DNA of 64,000 nucleotides from the NCBI RefSeq assembly GCF_900156345.1, contig NZ_FTPP01000001.1, positions 1,426,001-1,490,000 on the forward strand. The letters run 5' to 3'. The DNA is from Pontibacter indicus (GTDB taxonomy: Bacteria; Bacteroidota; Bacteroidia; Cytophagales; Hymenobacteraceae). Positions within the stretch are counted from its first letter, which is position 1; each line of letters opens with the position of its first letter. The notes beneath the pieces were generated by a model that was not told the origin of the DNA, did no database searches, and was given only the letters and a program-made list of their open reading frames with translations. Below are positions 43,153 through 51,510 of this stretch, in pieces. A program made the translations under genes and the position numbers.

Positions 43153-44970
43153 GTGAGACAGAACGAAGACAAGGCGCAGGCCCCAAAGCCCCGACGCCTC
43201 TTTGACTGCATCGACTGGCAGTTGAAAAACTTTCCGCTGGACGGCATGCTGGCCGCCAAGGAAGACGGCGCCTGGCATAGGTATAGCACCCGCGATGTGC
43301 AGGACAAGGTAAACCGCATCAGCGCCGCCCTGCTCGGCCTGGGCATCAGCAAAGGCGACGGCACCGCCGAGGGCCGCGACAAGATCGCCATCATCAGCCC
43401 GAACTGCCCGGAGTGGATGCTGGTGGACATGGCCATCCAGCAGATCGGTGCCATCTCAGTGCCCATCTACCCCACCATCAGCAACAGCGAGCTGGAATTT
43501 GTGCTGCAGGATGCCGCCGTGAAGGTGGCCTTTGTTGGCAACGAACCGCTTTACCGCAAAATACTCGGCATGCAGGATGCGCTTCCGGCCCTGCAGTCTG
43601 TTTATACCTTCAAGCCGGTCGCGGATGCCCCCCACTGGAAAGAACTGCTGGTGGAGCCCGCTACTTATACCTTGCAGCAACTGGATGTATTGCGCGATGC
43701 CGTTAACGAGCACGAACTGGCGACCATCCTCTATACCTCCGGCACCACCGGCACCCCCAAAGGCGTGATGCTCTCCCACCACAACATCCTGAGCAACATG
43801 TTCGACAGCGCCCTGATCATCCAGGAGATTGGCGTGTTCCGCAAAAAGGCGATCAGCTTTCTGCCCCTCAACCACGCCTTCGAGCGCATGGCCACCTACT
43901 GCTACTTCTACTGTGGCGTGTCGATCTACTATGCCGAAGGGATGGAAACCATTGCGGCCAACCTGCGCGAAGTAAAGCCCACCATGTTCACCACCGTGCC
44001 CCGCCTGCTCGAGAAGGTATACGAGGGCATTGTGGCCAAAGGCTCCGAGCTCACCGGCAACAAAAAGCGGATCTTCTTCTGGGCCCTGGCCCTGGCCGAG
44101 CGCTTTGAGATCAACAAACCCATGCCGCTGGGTTACCGCCTGCAGCTGGCCCTGGCCGACCGCTTGGTTTTCAGCAAATGGCGTGATGCGCTGGGGGGCG
44201 AAGTGAAAGCGATCATCACGGGCGCAGCCGCCTGCCAGGTGCGCCTGCTTCGCATCTTCACCGCCGCCGGCATTGTCATACAGGAAGGCTATGGCCTGAC
44301 GGAGGCCTCCCCCATCATCAGCGGCAACCGCTACCCGGAGGAGAACCGCATGTTCGGCACGGTGGGTCCTTTGCTCAAGAGTGTGGAAGTGAAAATTGCC
44401 GAAGACGGCGAGATCCTGTGCAAAGGCCCGAACGTGATGATGGGCTACTACCGTCGTCCGGACCTGACTGCAGAGGTGATCGATGCCGAAGGCTGGCTGC
44501 ATACCGGCGACATCGGCACGATGGTGGACGGCAAGTTTTTAAAGATAACGGACCGCAAAAAAGAGCTTTTCAAGACCAGCGGCGGCAAGTACGTGGCCCC
44601 GCAGCCCATCGAAAACAAAATGGTGGAAAGCAACTGGATTGAGCAGATCATGGTGGTGGGCGAAACGCAGAAGTTCGTGGGCGCTCTGATCGTGCCGGCC
44701 TTCAACAAACTGCGCGAGTGGTACGAAACGAAGGGCAAGTCTTATCCGGGCAACAAGGCGGTGCTGGAAGACCAGGAGGTATGGACCCTGATCAAGCAGG
44801 CCGTGAACCAATACAACCGGGAGTTCAACCCGGTGGAGCAGGTGAAGAAGTTCGCGCTTATACCGGCCGAGTGGTCCATCGAGAACGGCGAGCTCACCCC
44901 AACGCTCAAACTCAAGCGCCGCGTGATTTTGGAAAGGTATAAGGACTTGGTGAGCGGACTTTACGTGTAG
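43153..44970 (+). CDS. Long-chain acyl-CoA synthetase (AMP-forming)
   Basis: A 605-residue AMP-dependent synthetase, FadD15-like. Start GTG 43153 follows a GAAGGTAAG sequence. The adenylation signature LYTSGTTGTPKGVMLSHHN lies near residues 195-213. Other core motifs are QEGYGLTEASPIISGN, GWLHTGDIGTMVDGKFLKITDRKKELFKTSGGKYVAP (split over about residues 450-486) and the C-terminal LTPTLKLKRRVI. It activates fatty acids with ATP and CoA for beta-oxidation or lipid synthesis. It follows the MBL gene in the same direction. Several TATACC words are embedded. Confidence 0.93.
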   Translation: MRQNEDKAQAPKPRRLFDCIDWQLKNFPLDGMLAAKEDGAWHRYSTRDVQDKVNRISAALLGLGISKGDGTAEGRDKIAIISPNCPEWMLVDMAIQQIGAISVPIYPTISNSELEFVLQDAAVKVAFVGNEPLYRKILGMQDALPALQSVYTFKPVADAPHWKELLVEPATYTLQQLDVLRDAVNEHELATILYTSGTTGTPKGVMLSHHNILSNMFDSALIIQEIGVFRKKAISFLPLNHAFERMATYCYFYCGVSIYYAEGMETIAANLREVKPTMFTTVPRLLEKVYEGIVAKGSELTGNKKRIFFWALALAERFEINKPMPLGYRLQLALADRLVFSKWRDALGGEVKAIITGAAACQVRLLRIFTAAGIVIQEGYGLTEASPIISGNRYPEENRMFGTVGPLLKSVEVKIAEDGEILCKGPNVMMGYYRRPDLTAEVIDAEGWLHTGDIGTMVDGKFLKITDRKKELFKTSGGKYVAPQPIENKMVESNWIEQIMVVGETQKFVGALIVPAFNKLREWYETKGKSYPGNKAVLEDQEVWTLIKQAVNQYNREFNPVEQVKKFALIPAEWSIENGELTPTLKLKRRVILERYKDLVSGLYV

Positions 44971-44990
44971 TTCGGCAAAAACCTGATGCG

Positions 44991-45064
44991 CTATACCTAT
45001 ACCTATACCTATACCTATACCTATACCTATACCTATACCTATACCTATACCTATACCTATACCT
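44991..45064. repeat. Tandem hexamer array (CTATAC)12
   Basis: Twelve uninterrupted copies of CTATAC followed by CTG. The unit is the core of the dispersed TATACCT/AGGTATA word of this genome. It lies between the acyl-CoA synthetase stop and the next start codon (45123). Such an array is open to slippage and could vary in length between isolates. Confidence 0.97.
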
Positions 45065-45122
45065 GCGAAGACGAAACTGCCGCTGCCAGAACCCTCTGCT
45101 TTTTTTGAAAGTATGTATAGGT

Positions 45123-45545
45123 ATGAATGACGCTGAAGAAACACTGGAAGGGGCCGAAACCGTATTGCCAGCACCCGAAACGCTCGTACCGACCACGCTG
45201 AGCAAAGCGAATGTATTGTTTATTGGTCCTGTAGAAAACGGGTATTTTAAGCCGGCGCCAGATCATAAAGAGCAGCCACCCCGCTGGGAGCCGGGCCTCT
45301 ACAGCCTGGCAGCCGGCAAGTGGCCCTCGCCCAACACCACGGCCGACCTACTGGACCTTACGCCCTACAACGGACAAGCCATCCTGGTCATCGCCTCCGA
45401 CTGGAACCAGGAAGTGATCAGCGAAGCGCGTATTTTCGGCGTGCTGGATAAGGTGGCCTGCGATGTACTGCAGAAGTTCGCCTACGGGCACATGCAGGAA
45501 AAGGAGACCGAAATAGCCTCCTACATCTCCGGTATCAGCAATTAA
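45123..45545 (+). CDS. Hypothetical protein
   Basis: A 140-residue cytoplasmic protein starting at ATG 45123 just after an AGGT sequence; an upstream TTG at 45105 is less likely. It contains LFIGPVENGYFKPAPDHK and LLDLTPYNGQAILVIASDWNQEVISEARIFGVLDKVACD. No domain is recognised. The N-terminus is acidic and probably flexible. It follows the hexamer array by 58 bases, so array length could affect its expression. It is convergent with the CBM48-like gene. Confidence 0.6.
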   Translation: MNDAEETLEGAETVLPAPETLVPTTLSKANVLFIGPVENGYFKPAPDHKEQPPRWEPGLYSLAAGKWPSPNTTADLLDLTPYNGQAILVIASDWNQEVISEARIFGVLDKVACDVLQKFAYGHMQEKETEIASYISGISN

Positions 45546-45560
45546 AAAGGGAGCTGTTGC

Positions 45561-45851
45561 CTACAGCACCAGCAGCGAATTGGAGCCACCGTACTCGTTG
45601 GGGGCTTCGCCGTCGGCATCGGGATCGTTGCGCCATTCGGTGCCGTTGACCAGGTACTTAAACTCGTGCTGGGTATGGCGCGGAAGGCTCTGCACACACT
45701 CGAACACACCATCCTTCCGCTTCTTCATCGGGATAGGCGTTTCCCAGTCGTTATTAAGTCCGCGTATCTCCACTCGCTCAGCATCTGTCAGGCTCATCGT
45801 GAATTTTACTTTACACTGGTCTTTCGTCTTTAGGTAGGTTTTCTGGATCAT
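45561..45851 (-). CDS. Isoamylase early-set (CBM48/AMPK glycogen-binding-like) domain protein
   Basis: A 96-residue single-domain protein. VKFTMSLTDAERVEIRGLNNDWETPIPMKKRKDGVFECVQSLP and HEFKYLVNGTEWRNDPDA (residues 15-80) are typical of the glycogen-binding early-set fold, including the Trp and the YLVNG-W-DP pattern that contact glucans. It lacks any catalytic part. Such stand-alone domains are common in Bacteroidota and may be carbohydrate-responsive adaptors. There is no signal peptide. Confidence 0.85.
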   Translation of the reverse strand: MIQKTYLKTKDQCKVKFTMSLTDAERVEIRGLNNDWETPIPMKKRKDGVFECVQSLPRHTQHEFKYLVNGTEWRNDPDADGEAPNEYGGSNSLLVL

Positions 45852-46468
45852 TCCGTTGGTTTTTTATTCCTATCATGTTGGGTTATACGCTTCTGCACGT
45901 CAGGGCACGTCGACTACAAAAAAGACTTTCCCTCCTTTCAACCTCATATCCATCCCCGTCTATACCTGTAGCAGCCCTATCATGTACTCCGATAAAACAA
46001 ATTTTGTTAACCCCTCTTCGAATATGACTTTTCCTACCCATCCTCCTGCCCCCAATGTGGTACAGCCCCTATACCTACAGGTGGAGACAGTTTACAACTG
46101 AAACGGGCACGCCTTATACCTGTTGGCAGCAGTTGAGGCACCTGCATACTGCCTTGGTCTTTTCAGGTATAGAAATGGATGGTTGAAGCCCACATGAACT
46201 GTGCATCGCGTAATCCCGGTTTATGCCTTCCCCGTACACCTTAGAAAGCACGCTCCCGGCCTGGCTACCTCGCTGAACGCCAGAAATTTATTACATATCA
46301 GCATATATTCAGGTTAGTGCAGCCTCACTCACCCCACATACATTTACCTGAGATAAAGTCTACACTTTTCGGATATTCTGTTTAATTTAAACAGCTCAAA
46401 ACCTGTGGTTCTTTCTATAACAGGCTGTTAAACTAAACTTTACACGATTTTACCCCTGCCACTCTCTC
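45852..46468. other. Long intergenic region upstream of the AGCS gene
   Basis: The 617 bases contain four AGGTATA/TATACCT words (about 45962, 46071, 46116, 46168). There is also a 17-base palindrome, CTGTTTAA-T-TTAAACAG, at 46378-46394, 75 bases before the symporter start, which could be an operator. An 81-codon frame at 45856 has poor codon character and no family match, so I do not call it. Confidence 0.5.
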
Positions 46469-47944
46469 ATGGAAAACATTATCAGTTCGGTGAACGACAT
46501 CGTTTGGAGCAACGCACTTATCGTCCTTTGTCTGGGGGCAGGTGTGTACTTCTCGTTCGCCACCAAATTCCTGCAGATTCGCTATCTCCGCGAAATGCTG
46601 CGCCTGCTCTTTACGGGGCAGTCCTCTAACAAGGGCATCAGTTCTTTTCAGGCTTTCACCGTAGCCATTGCCGGACGGGTAGGTACCGGTAACATTGCCG
46701 GTGTCGCCACAGCTATTGCGATGGGCGGACCCGGGGCTGTGTTCTGGATGTGGGTGATTGCCTTCCTGGGCAGTTCGTCTGCCTTTATCGAGGCCACGCT
46801 GGGCCAGATTTACAAGCAGGTAAAGGATGGCCAATACCGTGGCGGCCCGGCCTACTACATCGAAAAAGGACTTGGCGTAAAGTGGTATGCAGTCGTGTTT
46901 GCTGTGGCTACCATCATCAGCATGGCCCTGTTCCTGCCGGGTGTGCAAAGCAACAGCATCGCCTCCGGCATGAGTACCGCTTTCCAGATTCCGGTGGCCT
47001 ATACGGGCGGTGCCGTTACCTTGCTGCTCGCCCTGATTATCATCGGGGGTGTTAGGCGCATTGGCAACGTGGCACAGATTGTCGTTCCGTTTATGGCGGG
47101 CGCTTATATCCTGATGTCGGTGGTGATCATTCTGATGAATATTTCGGAGGTGCCGGCCATCTTTAAGCTCATCTTCAGCTCTGCCTTCAACCTGGAGCCC
47201 GCTTTTGCCGGTGTGTTCGGTATGGCCATCGCCTGGGGCGTGAAGCGCGGCATCTACTCCAACGAGGCGGGCCAGGGCACGGCACCCCATGCGGCGGCGG
47301 CGGCCGAAGTGAGCCACCCTGCCAAACAGGGTTTTGTGCAGGCTTTCTCTGTTTACGTCGATACGCTTTTTGTTTGCTCTGCCACGGCTTTCATGATCCT
47401 GTTCACAGGACAGTACAATGTGGTAAACCCCGAAGGAGGCTTCCTGGTGGAGAACCTGCCGGGCGTGGCCTTCGGACCGGAATATACGCAGCTGGCTGTA
47501 AGTGAGCACTTCCCGGCACTGGGTAGCGGCTTCATCGCTATATCGCTGTTCTTCTTCGCCTTCACCACCATCATGGCCTACTACTACATCGCCGAAACCA
47601 ACCTAAGCTACCTGAACACCAAAAACAAAAAATGGATGCTGTGGGCGCTGCGCCTGCTTATCCTAGGTGCTACCTTCTACGGCTCCGTGAAGACGGCAGA
47701 ATCGGCCTGGACGTTGGGCGACATCGGTGTGGGACTAATGGCCTGGTTGAACGTGATCGCGATCTTCCTGCTCCGCAAGCCTGCCCTACGCACCCTGCAG
47801 GATTACCTGGCCCAGCGCAAAGCCGGCCTCGACCCGACCTTTGACCCGGAAAAACTAGGCATCAAAAACGCCGGCGACTGGAACAAAGCGATCGGTGTTG
47901 ATGAAGAGGAAACAATGGATCAAAGAGAATTGAAAGCGGTTTAG
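46469..47944 (+). CDS. Alanine/glycine:cation symporter (AGCS family)
   Basis: A 491-residue inner-membrane Na+ (or H+)-coupled amino-acid symporter. The AGCS signatures are QAFTVAIAGRVGTGNIAGVATAIAMGGPGAVFWMW (split, residues 61-95), GGPAYYIEKGL and AWGVKRGIYSNEAGQGTAPHAAAAAEVSHPAKQG in the 250-290 region. About 10-11 membrane helices are evident. The C-terminal tail is cytoplasmic. It probably imports alanine, glycine or D-alanine. A palindrome 75 bases upstream and a strong terminator downstream mark it as a single-gene unit. Confidence 0.93.
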   Translation: MENIISSVNDIVWSNALIVLCLGAGVYFSFATKFLQIRYLREMLRLLFTGQSSNKGISSFQAFTVAIAGRVGTGNIAGVATAIAMGGPGAVFWMWVIAFLGSSSAFIEATLGQIYKQVKDGQYRGGPAYYIEKGLGVKWYAVVFAVATIISMALFLPGVQSNSIASGMSTAFQIPVAYTGGAVTLLLALIIIGGVRRIGNVAQIVVPFMAGAYILMSVVIILMNISEVPAIFKLIFSSAFNLEPAFAGVFGMAIAWGVKRGIYSNEAGQGTAPHAAAAAEVSHPAKQGFVQAFSVYVDTLFVCSATAFMILFTGQYNVVNPEGGFLVENLPGVAFGPEYTQLAVSEHFPALGSGFIAISLFFFAFTTIMAYYYIAETNLSYLNTKNKKWMLWALRLLILGATFYGSVKTAESAWTLGDIGVGLMAWLNVIAIFLLRKPALRTLQDYLAQRKAGLDPTFDPEKLGIKNAGDWNKAIGVDEEETMDQRELKAV

Positions 47945-47970
47945 CTTTTTAGATAAGTATTATAAAATAG

Positions 47971-48005
47971 AAAAGAGACGCTGCTTAGGCAGCGTCTCTT
48001 TTTGT
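47971..48005 (+). terminator. Intrinsic terminator of the AGCS gene
   Basis: AAAAGAGACGCTGC (47971-47984) pairs perfectly with 47989-48002 around the loop TTAG and runs into TTTTTG. Confidence 0.92.
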
Positions 48006-48029
48006 TTAGGGGCAATGCCGTTCTTGGGA

Positions 48030-48590
48030 CTATCCCTTTGAGGGGATTATAGGGGTGTTCTTTTCGATATACAAAGCCAGCAATATGCACAATCAACCTC
48101 TCTCACAGAACTTAAAAATCCAGCCCTTTGTCTGAGTTTTAGAGCACCAGATATTAGTAAATACCAGGTATGAAAAAGAACACCATTATACCTTACAGAG
48201 AAAATCTCAAAGACAAAGCAAGGGAGCTAAGAAAAAACAGTACACTTGCTGAGGTGCTTTTATGGCAGGAAATAAAGGAGCGAAAACTAATGGGTTTCCA
48301 ATTTCACAGGCAGGTACCTATGCTAGATTATATTGTTGACTTCTACTGTCATGAATTACGACTAGCAATTGAGATAGATGGGGATAGCCATGATTACAGC
48401 TTTGACTATGATGTAAAGCGACAGTCAGAGTTGGAACGGTACTGGGTAAAGTTCCTAAGATTTGATGATATCGAAATCAAGAAAAATATCCAAAATGTAC
48501 TGCGAACATTAGAGCATTGGATCACTGAGAACAAGTGATATGGTCTGTGCATGATTACACCCCTATAGTCCCCTCAAGGGGACAATTCCG
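48030..48590 (+). mobile_element. Candidate DUF559-encoding mobile element (about 560 bp)
   Basis: The left end CTATCCCTTTGAGGGG and then ATTATAGGGGTGT (48030-48058) and the right end ACACCCCTATAGTCCCC and then TCAAGGGGACAATTCC (48558-48589) bracket the nuclease gene at 48170-48538. Each end holds a CCCCTTGAGGGG-type palindrome plus an AGGGGTGT box, in inverted orientation. The same left and right ends, without the gene, form the elements at 27919-28051 and 48681-48814. The unit lies between the AGCS terminator and hrpB. Mobility is inferred, not shown. Confidence 0.6.
48170..48538 (+). CDS. DUF559 endonuclease-domain protein (PD-(D/E)XK/Vsr-like fold)
   Basis: A 122-residue protein. RENLKDKARELRKNSTLAEVLLWQEIKERKLMGFQFHRQVPM (residues 10-51) is the DUF559 N-terminal part. 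YIVDFYCHELRLAIEIDGDSH (residues about 54-74) carries the Asp and Glu expected for the nuclease metal site, and VKFLRFDDIEIKKNIQNVL closes the domain. The fold is related to very-short-patch repair endonuclease. Composition is clearly more AT-rich than the flanking genes. It is enclosed by inverted palindromic repeats, suggesting that it acts on them, as RAYT transposases do on REPs; that role is my inference. Confidence 0.85.
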   Translation: MKKNTIIPYRENLKDKARELRKNSTLAEVLLWQEIKERKLMGFQFHRQVPMLDYIVDFYCHELRLAIEIDGDSHDYSFDYDVKRQSELERYWVKFLRFDDIEIKKNIQNVLRTLEHWITENK

Positions 48591-48680
48591 CTATTACGAT
48601 TTCCTAGTTACACGTATACACTTCCATCCTCAAAAGTAGGAAGTGACTACTTGAAATAGTCTTAAAACCGCGAGAAAAGA

Positions 48681-48814
48681 CTATCCCCTTGAGGGGATTA
48701 TAGGGGTGTAAAGTCGGCAATATGGTGCCATGAATTGGCCAATTTGAAATTTACACACAGATGCAAACACCCCTCTGCGCTCCCCTCAAGGGGAGAATCC
48801 CGTTGAATGAAACA
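48681..48814 (+). mobile_element. MITE-like palindromic element (nuclease-free copy, about 134 bp)
   Basis: It starts CTATCCCCTTGAGGGG and then ATTATAGGGGTGTAAAG (48681-48713), and ends ACACCCCTCTGCGCTCCCC with TCAAGGGGAGAATCC and GAATGAAAC (48768-48813). The internal AAGTCGGCAATATGG resembles AAGCCAGCAATATGC just inside the left end of the DUF559 unit. It is collinear with the reverse complement of 27919-28051. Confidence 0.75.
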
Positions 48815-48816
48815 GC

Positions 48817-48846
48817 CCTAACCTTGAGGGGACCACTGGGGTGTAA
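48817..48846 (+). repeat. Solo degenerate end of the palindromic element
   Basis: CCTAACCTTGAGGGG followed by ACCACTGGGGTGT is a diverged left-type end (palindrome plus GGGGTGT box), directly beside the preceding copy. It overlaps no gene; hrpB ends at 48860. Confidence 0.6.
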
Positions 48847-48859
48847 TCATTCACAAACA

Positions 48860-51316
48860 TCACTGAGCAGTCCGCTCCCACTCCACCTCCGGAAACACCA
48901 CCTCCAGTTGCCGCTTGATCACGCGGTAATTCCCTTTCCAGAAACTTGCCAGATCCGACACGGTGGTGATCGGCTTGAGCTCCGGGGTAAGCAAAGCCAG
49001 CTCTACCGTCATCTCACCATCGTCCATTGTCGGGCTTTCCTCCCAGCTCAGCACATCCTGTAATCGTATCTCCAGCCTGGGTTGAGCGCCATCCGGCTTA
49101 TACTCTAGCTCGATCGATGAACCGTCCGGCAGCGTCAGATTTGCCGGAGCCAGTACGTCTAGCCTTGCCCGTTGCTCTTCATTCAGATACTTCTTTTCCA
49201 GGATCGGCAGCAGCTCCAGTTCCATCAGCTCGTCGGGGTGCTCGATGTCGTAGAGGTAGGGCTTCAGCCAGTCCCAGTTGGTGATGAGCAGCGTGGAGGT
49301 GCTCACGTCGGGCCAGAACTCGGAGGGTCGCCATTTGCGGAGGCTCATCACGCGGTTTTGCCATTGCGTGAGCTCGTGGTTGAAGTCCAGCAGGTGCTCG
49401 CCTTCTGCTTTGATGGCCTCGGACATGGCGGGCACGCGGTGCTTCTCGTCGGGAGGTGGCAGCGGCTTGCTTTGCAGCACGATGCTGCCGATGCGCGTGT
49501 CCAGCGAGGCGGTGAGTTCGCCGTCGTTCACGTCCCAATGGTAGACTTCCTGCTGCTTGAGCAGCGGAGCCAGGTCGCGGGGATTGAGCGGCGAGGCCAG
49601 GAAAATGCGGCCGGGGTTGTCGCCGGTGCCGGCATGCATATGCGCCACGGATAGCCAGGGCTCGTGCGCCAGTTCGTCTCTGTGACCGGCGGAGGCATAC
49701 TGTCCGCTGGCCAGTTGGAACTGCGCGTTGTTGCCGGGGCGGGCGTAGGCGATGCGCTCCGGGTAGCAATGCGCCAGCAGCACACCGGTTTCATACTCGT
49801 CGAAAGTGCCGTTGTCCGGCTCCACTTCAAACAGCTGGTGGTACGAGCGGGCAATCTTCTCTATCTTGCCGAAACGCTTGCCCTGCCCCTGCTCGGCTCT
49901 ATACCTACGCAGTGCTTCCACTCTTAAATTGATGTCGATGCCGGCGTTGCGGTCCAGCGGGTCGCGCTCTTCCAGTACGGCGGCAATATCGGAGGCCAGC
50001 GGCACCTGGTCGGTTTCCTCGGCCTTGAGCAGCATGTGCGCGATGCGCGGGTGGCAAGGCAGCCGGTGCATGTTCTGGCCGTGCTCCGTGATACGGCCGT
50101 GCTCCAGCGCCTGCAGCTGGTGCAGCATGTCGGTGGCATAGGCCAGGGCGGCGCGCGGCGGCGGGTTCAGCCAGGTAAGGCCCCGGATATCGGTGATGCC
50201 CCACTGGGCCATGTCGAGCACCAGCGAGGACAGGTCGGCTTCCATGATCTCGGGGGTGCGGTGCGGGGCCATGCGCTCCTGCGTGGTTTTGCTCCACATG
50301 CGGTAAGCCGTGCCCGGACCCAGTCGCCCTGCCCTGCCGGCACGCTGGTCGGCGGCGTCTTTGGAGATGCGCGCTGTTTCGAGACGCGACAAACCGGACT
50401 TCGGGTCGAAGCGGGAAGTCTTGCCGAAGCCCGTATCCACCACCACCGAAATGCCTTCTATGGTTAAGCTGGTCTCGGCTATACTGGTGGCCAGCACCAC
50501 TTTGCGCCTGCCCTGGCGGTCGGGCATGATGGCGGCGTACTGCTTGCCGAAGGGCAGCATGCCGAACAGCGGGTGTATCTGCACGCCGCGCAGCTGCTTG
50601 CGAAGTATGATTTCAACTTTCCGGATGTCGTTTTCGCCGGGCAGGAACACGAGGATATCGCCTTCCTGCTCCTGCGCTGCCTGCTGCACCACTTTGGCCG
50701 TCATTTCGGGCAGCATGCGGTCGTCGGCGTCGCCGGTATAAATGGTGTTGATGGGGTATTGCCGCCCCATACTTTGCGCCACCGGGGCCTTGAGCAGGCT
50801 CGTGAGCTGGGGCATGTCCAGGGTGGCCGACATCACCATGATGCGCAGGTCCGGGCGAAGCGCCTGCTGCGCCTCCCGACTCAGGGCCATGGCCACATCG
50901 GCATGGATGCTGCGCTCATGAAACTCGTCGAAAATCACGATGCCGATGCCCGTCAGCGAGCGGTCGCTGTGGATCATACGGGTCAGGATGCCCTCTGTTA
51001 CGACCTCGATGCGGGTGGCGGCGGAGGTGCGGTTCTCGAAACGGATGCGGTAACCGACGGTCTGGCCTACCTCCTCGCCCAGCAGCTGCGCCAGGCGCTC
51101 GGCAATGGTTTTAGCCGCCAGGCGCCGGGGCTCCAGCATCACGATCTTCTGATCTTTCAGCCAGGGCTCGTCCAGCAAAGCCAGCGGCAGCAAGGTGCTT
51201 TTACCGGCTCCGGGAGGGGCGTTTACGATCAGCGTGTTCTGCGCCGAAAGGTGCTTCCTAACGGCAGGTATAATTTCCCGAACGGGTAAGTCTATGGTAA
51301 ATGGGTTGAAGGGCAA
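48860..51316 (-). CDS. hrpB: ATP-dependent helicase HrpB
   Basis: An 818-residue DEAH-type helicase. Walker A is NAPPGAGKSTLLPLAL (residues 33-48), motif II is IFDEFHERS, motif III is MSATLD, and motif VI is QRAGRAGRLGPGTAYRMW. The HrpB-specific C-terminal domain includes REWERTAQ-like ends and PVTLDLTWPG-type regions in diverged form. It is an RNA or nucleic-acid helicase of unsettled role. Length is typical. It starts at ATG 51316, at the border of the AT-rich island, and its 3' end abuts the palindromic repeat cluster. Confidence 0.92.
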   Translation of the reverse strand: MPFNPFTIDLPVREIIPAVRKHLSAQNTLIVNAPPGAGKSTLLPLALLDEPWLKDQKIVMLEPRRLAAKTIAERLAQLLGEEVGQTVGYRIRFENRTSAATRIEVVTEGILTRMIHSDRSLTGIGIVIFDEFHERSIHADVAMALSREAQQALRPDLRIMVMSATLDMPQLTSLLKAPVAQSMGRQYPINTIYTGDADDRMLPEMTAKVVQQAAQEQEGDILVFLPGENDIRKVEIILRKQLRGVQIHPLFGMLPFGKQYAAIMPDRQGRRKVVLATSIAETSLTIEGISVVVDTGFGKTSRFDPKSGLSRLETARISKDAADQRAGRAGRLGPGTAYRMWSKTTQERMAPHRTPEIMEADLSSLVLDMAQWGITDIRGLTWLNPPPRAALAYATDMLHQLQALEHGRITEHGQNMHRLPCHPRIAHMLLKAEETDQVPLASDIAAVLEERDPLDRNAGIDINLRVEALRRYRAEQGQGKRFGKIEKIARSYHQLFEVEPDNGTFDEYETGVLLAHCYPERIAYARPGNNAQFQLASGQYASAGHRDELAHEPWLSVAHMHAGTGDNPGRIFLASPLNPRDLAPLLKQQEVYHWDVNDGELTASLDTRIGSIVLQSKPLPPPDEKHRVPAMSEAIKAEGEHLLDFNHELTQWQNRVMSLRKWRPSEFWPDVSTSTLLITNWDWLKPYLYDIEHPDELMELELLPILEKKYLNEEQRARLDVLAPANLTLPDGSSIELEYKPDGAQPRLEIRLQDVLSWEESPTMDDGEMTVELALLTPELKPITTVSDLASFWKGNYRVIKRQLEVVFPEVEWERTAQ

Positions 51317-51449
51317 GGGGGTAAGTTATTGGTTAATTTCGTTCCTGTAGACGAATAGATTTTATTATTACTTGCAAAAGTAAAGATTGTTTAAACTTTA
51401 TAACCTTCGTAAGCACCTTATTATATTAACTTTTTATTATATTTATAAT

Positions 51450-51457
51450 TATATTTG
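51450..51457 (+). promoter_or_regulatory. -7 box (TATATTTG) for the island operon
   Basis: TATATTTG matches TAnnTTTG and lies 54 bases before ATG 51511. The surrounding DNA is so AT-rich that chance matches are more likely than elsewhere. Confidence 0.45.
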
Positions 51458-51510
51458 CACTTTTAGTATTGAAACTTCAGATTCAGTTCATACTTACAAA
51501 AACAGACTAG

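Noticed and set aside
43456-44502. 348-codon open frame antisense to the acyl-CoA synthetase
   Set aside because: Mirror of the synthetase codons; His/Gln/Gly-rich with no motif.
44991-45064. CRISPR array
   Set aside because: The units are 6 bases with no spacers and no cas genes nearby; it is a simple tandem repeat. The same applies to 63366-63415.
45856-46101. 81-codon frame before the AGCS gene
   Set aside because: Codon use unlike the neighbours, includes two TATACCT words, and no domain.
48030-48846. CRISPR-like spaced palindromes
   Set aside because: Copies differ in orientation and spacing and flank a nuclease gene; the layout is that of mobile-element ends.
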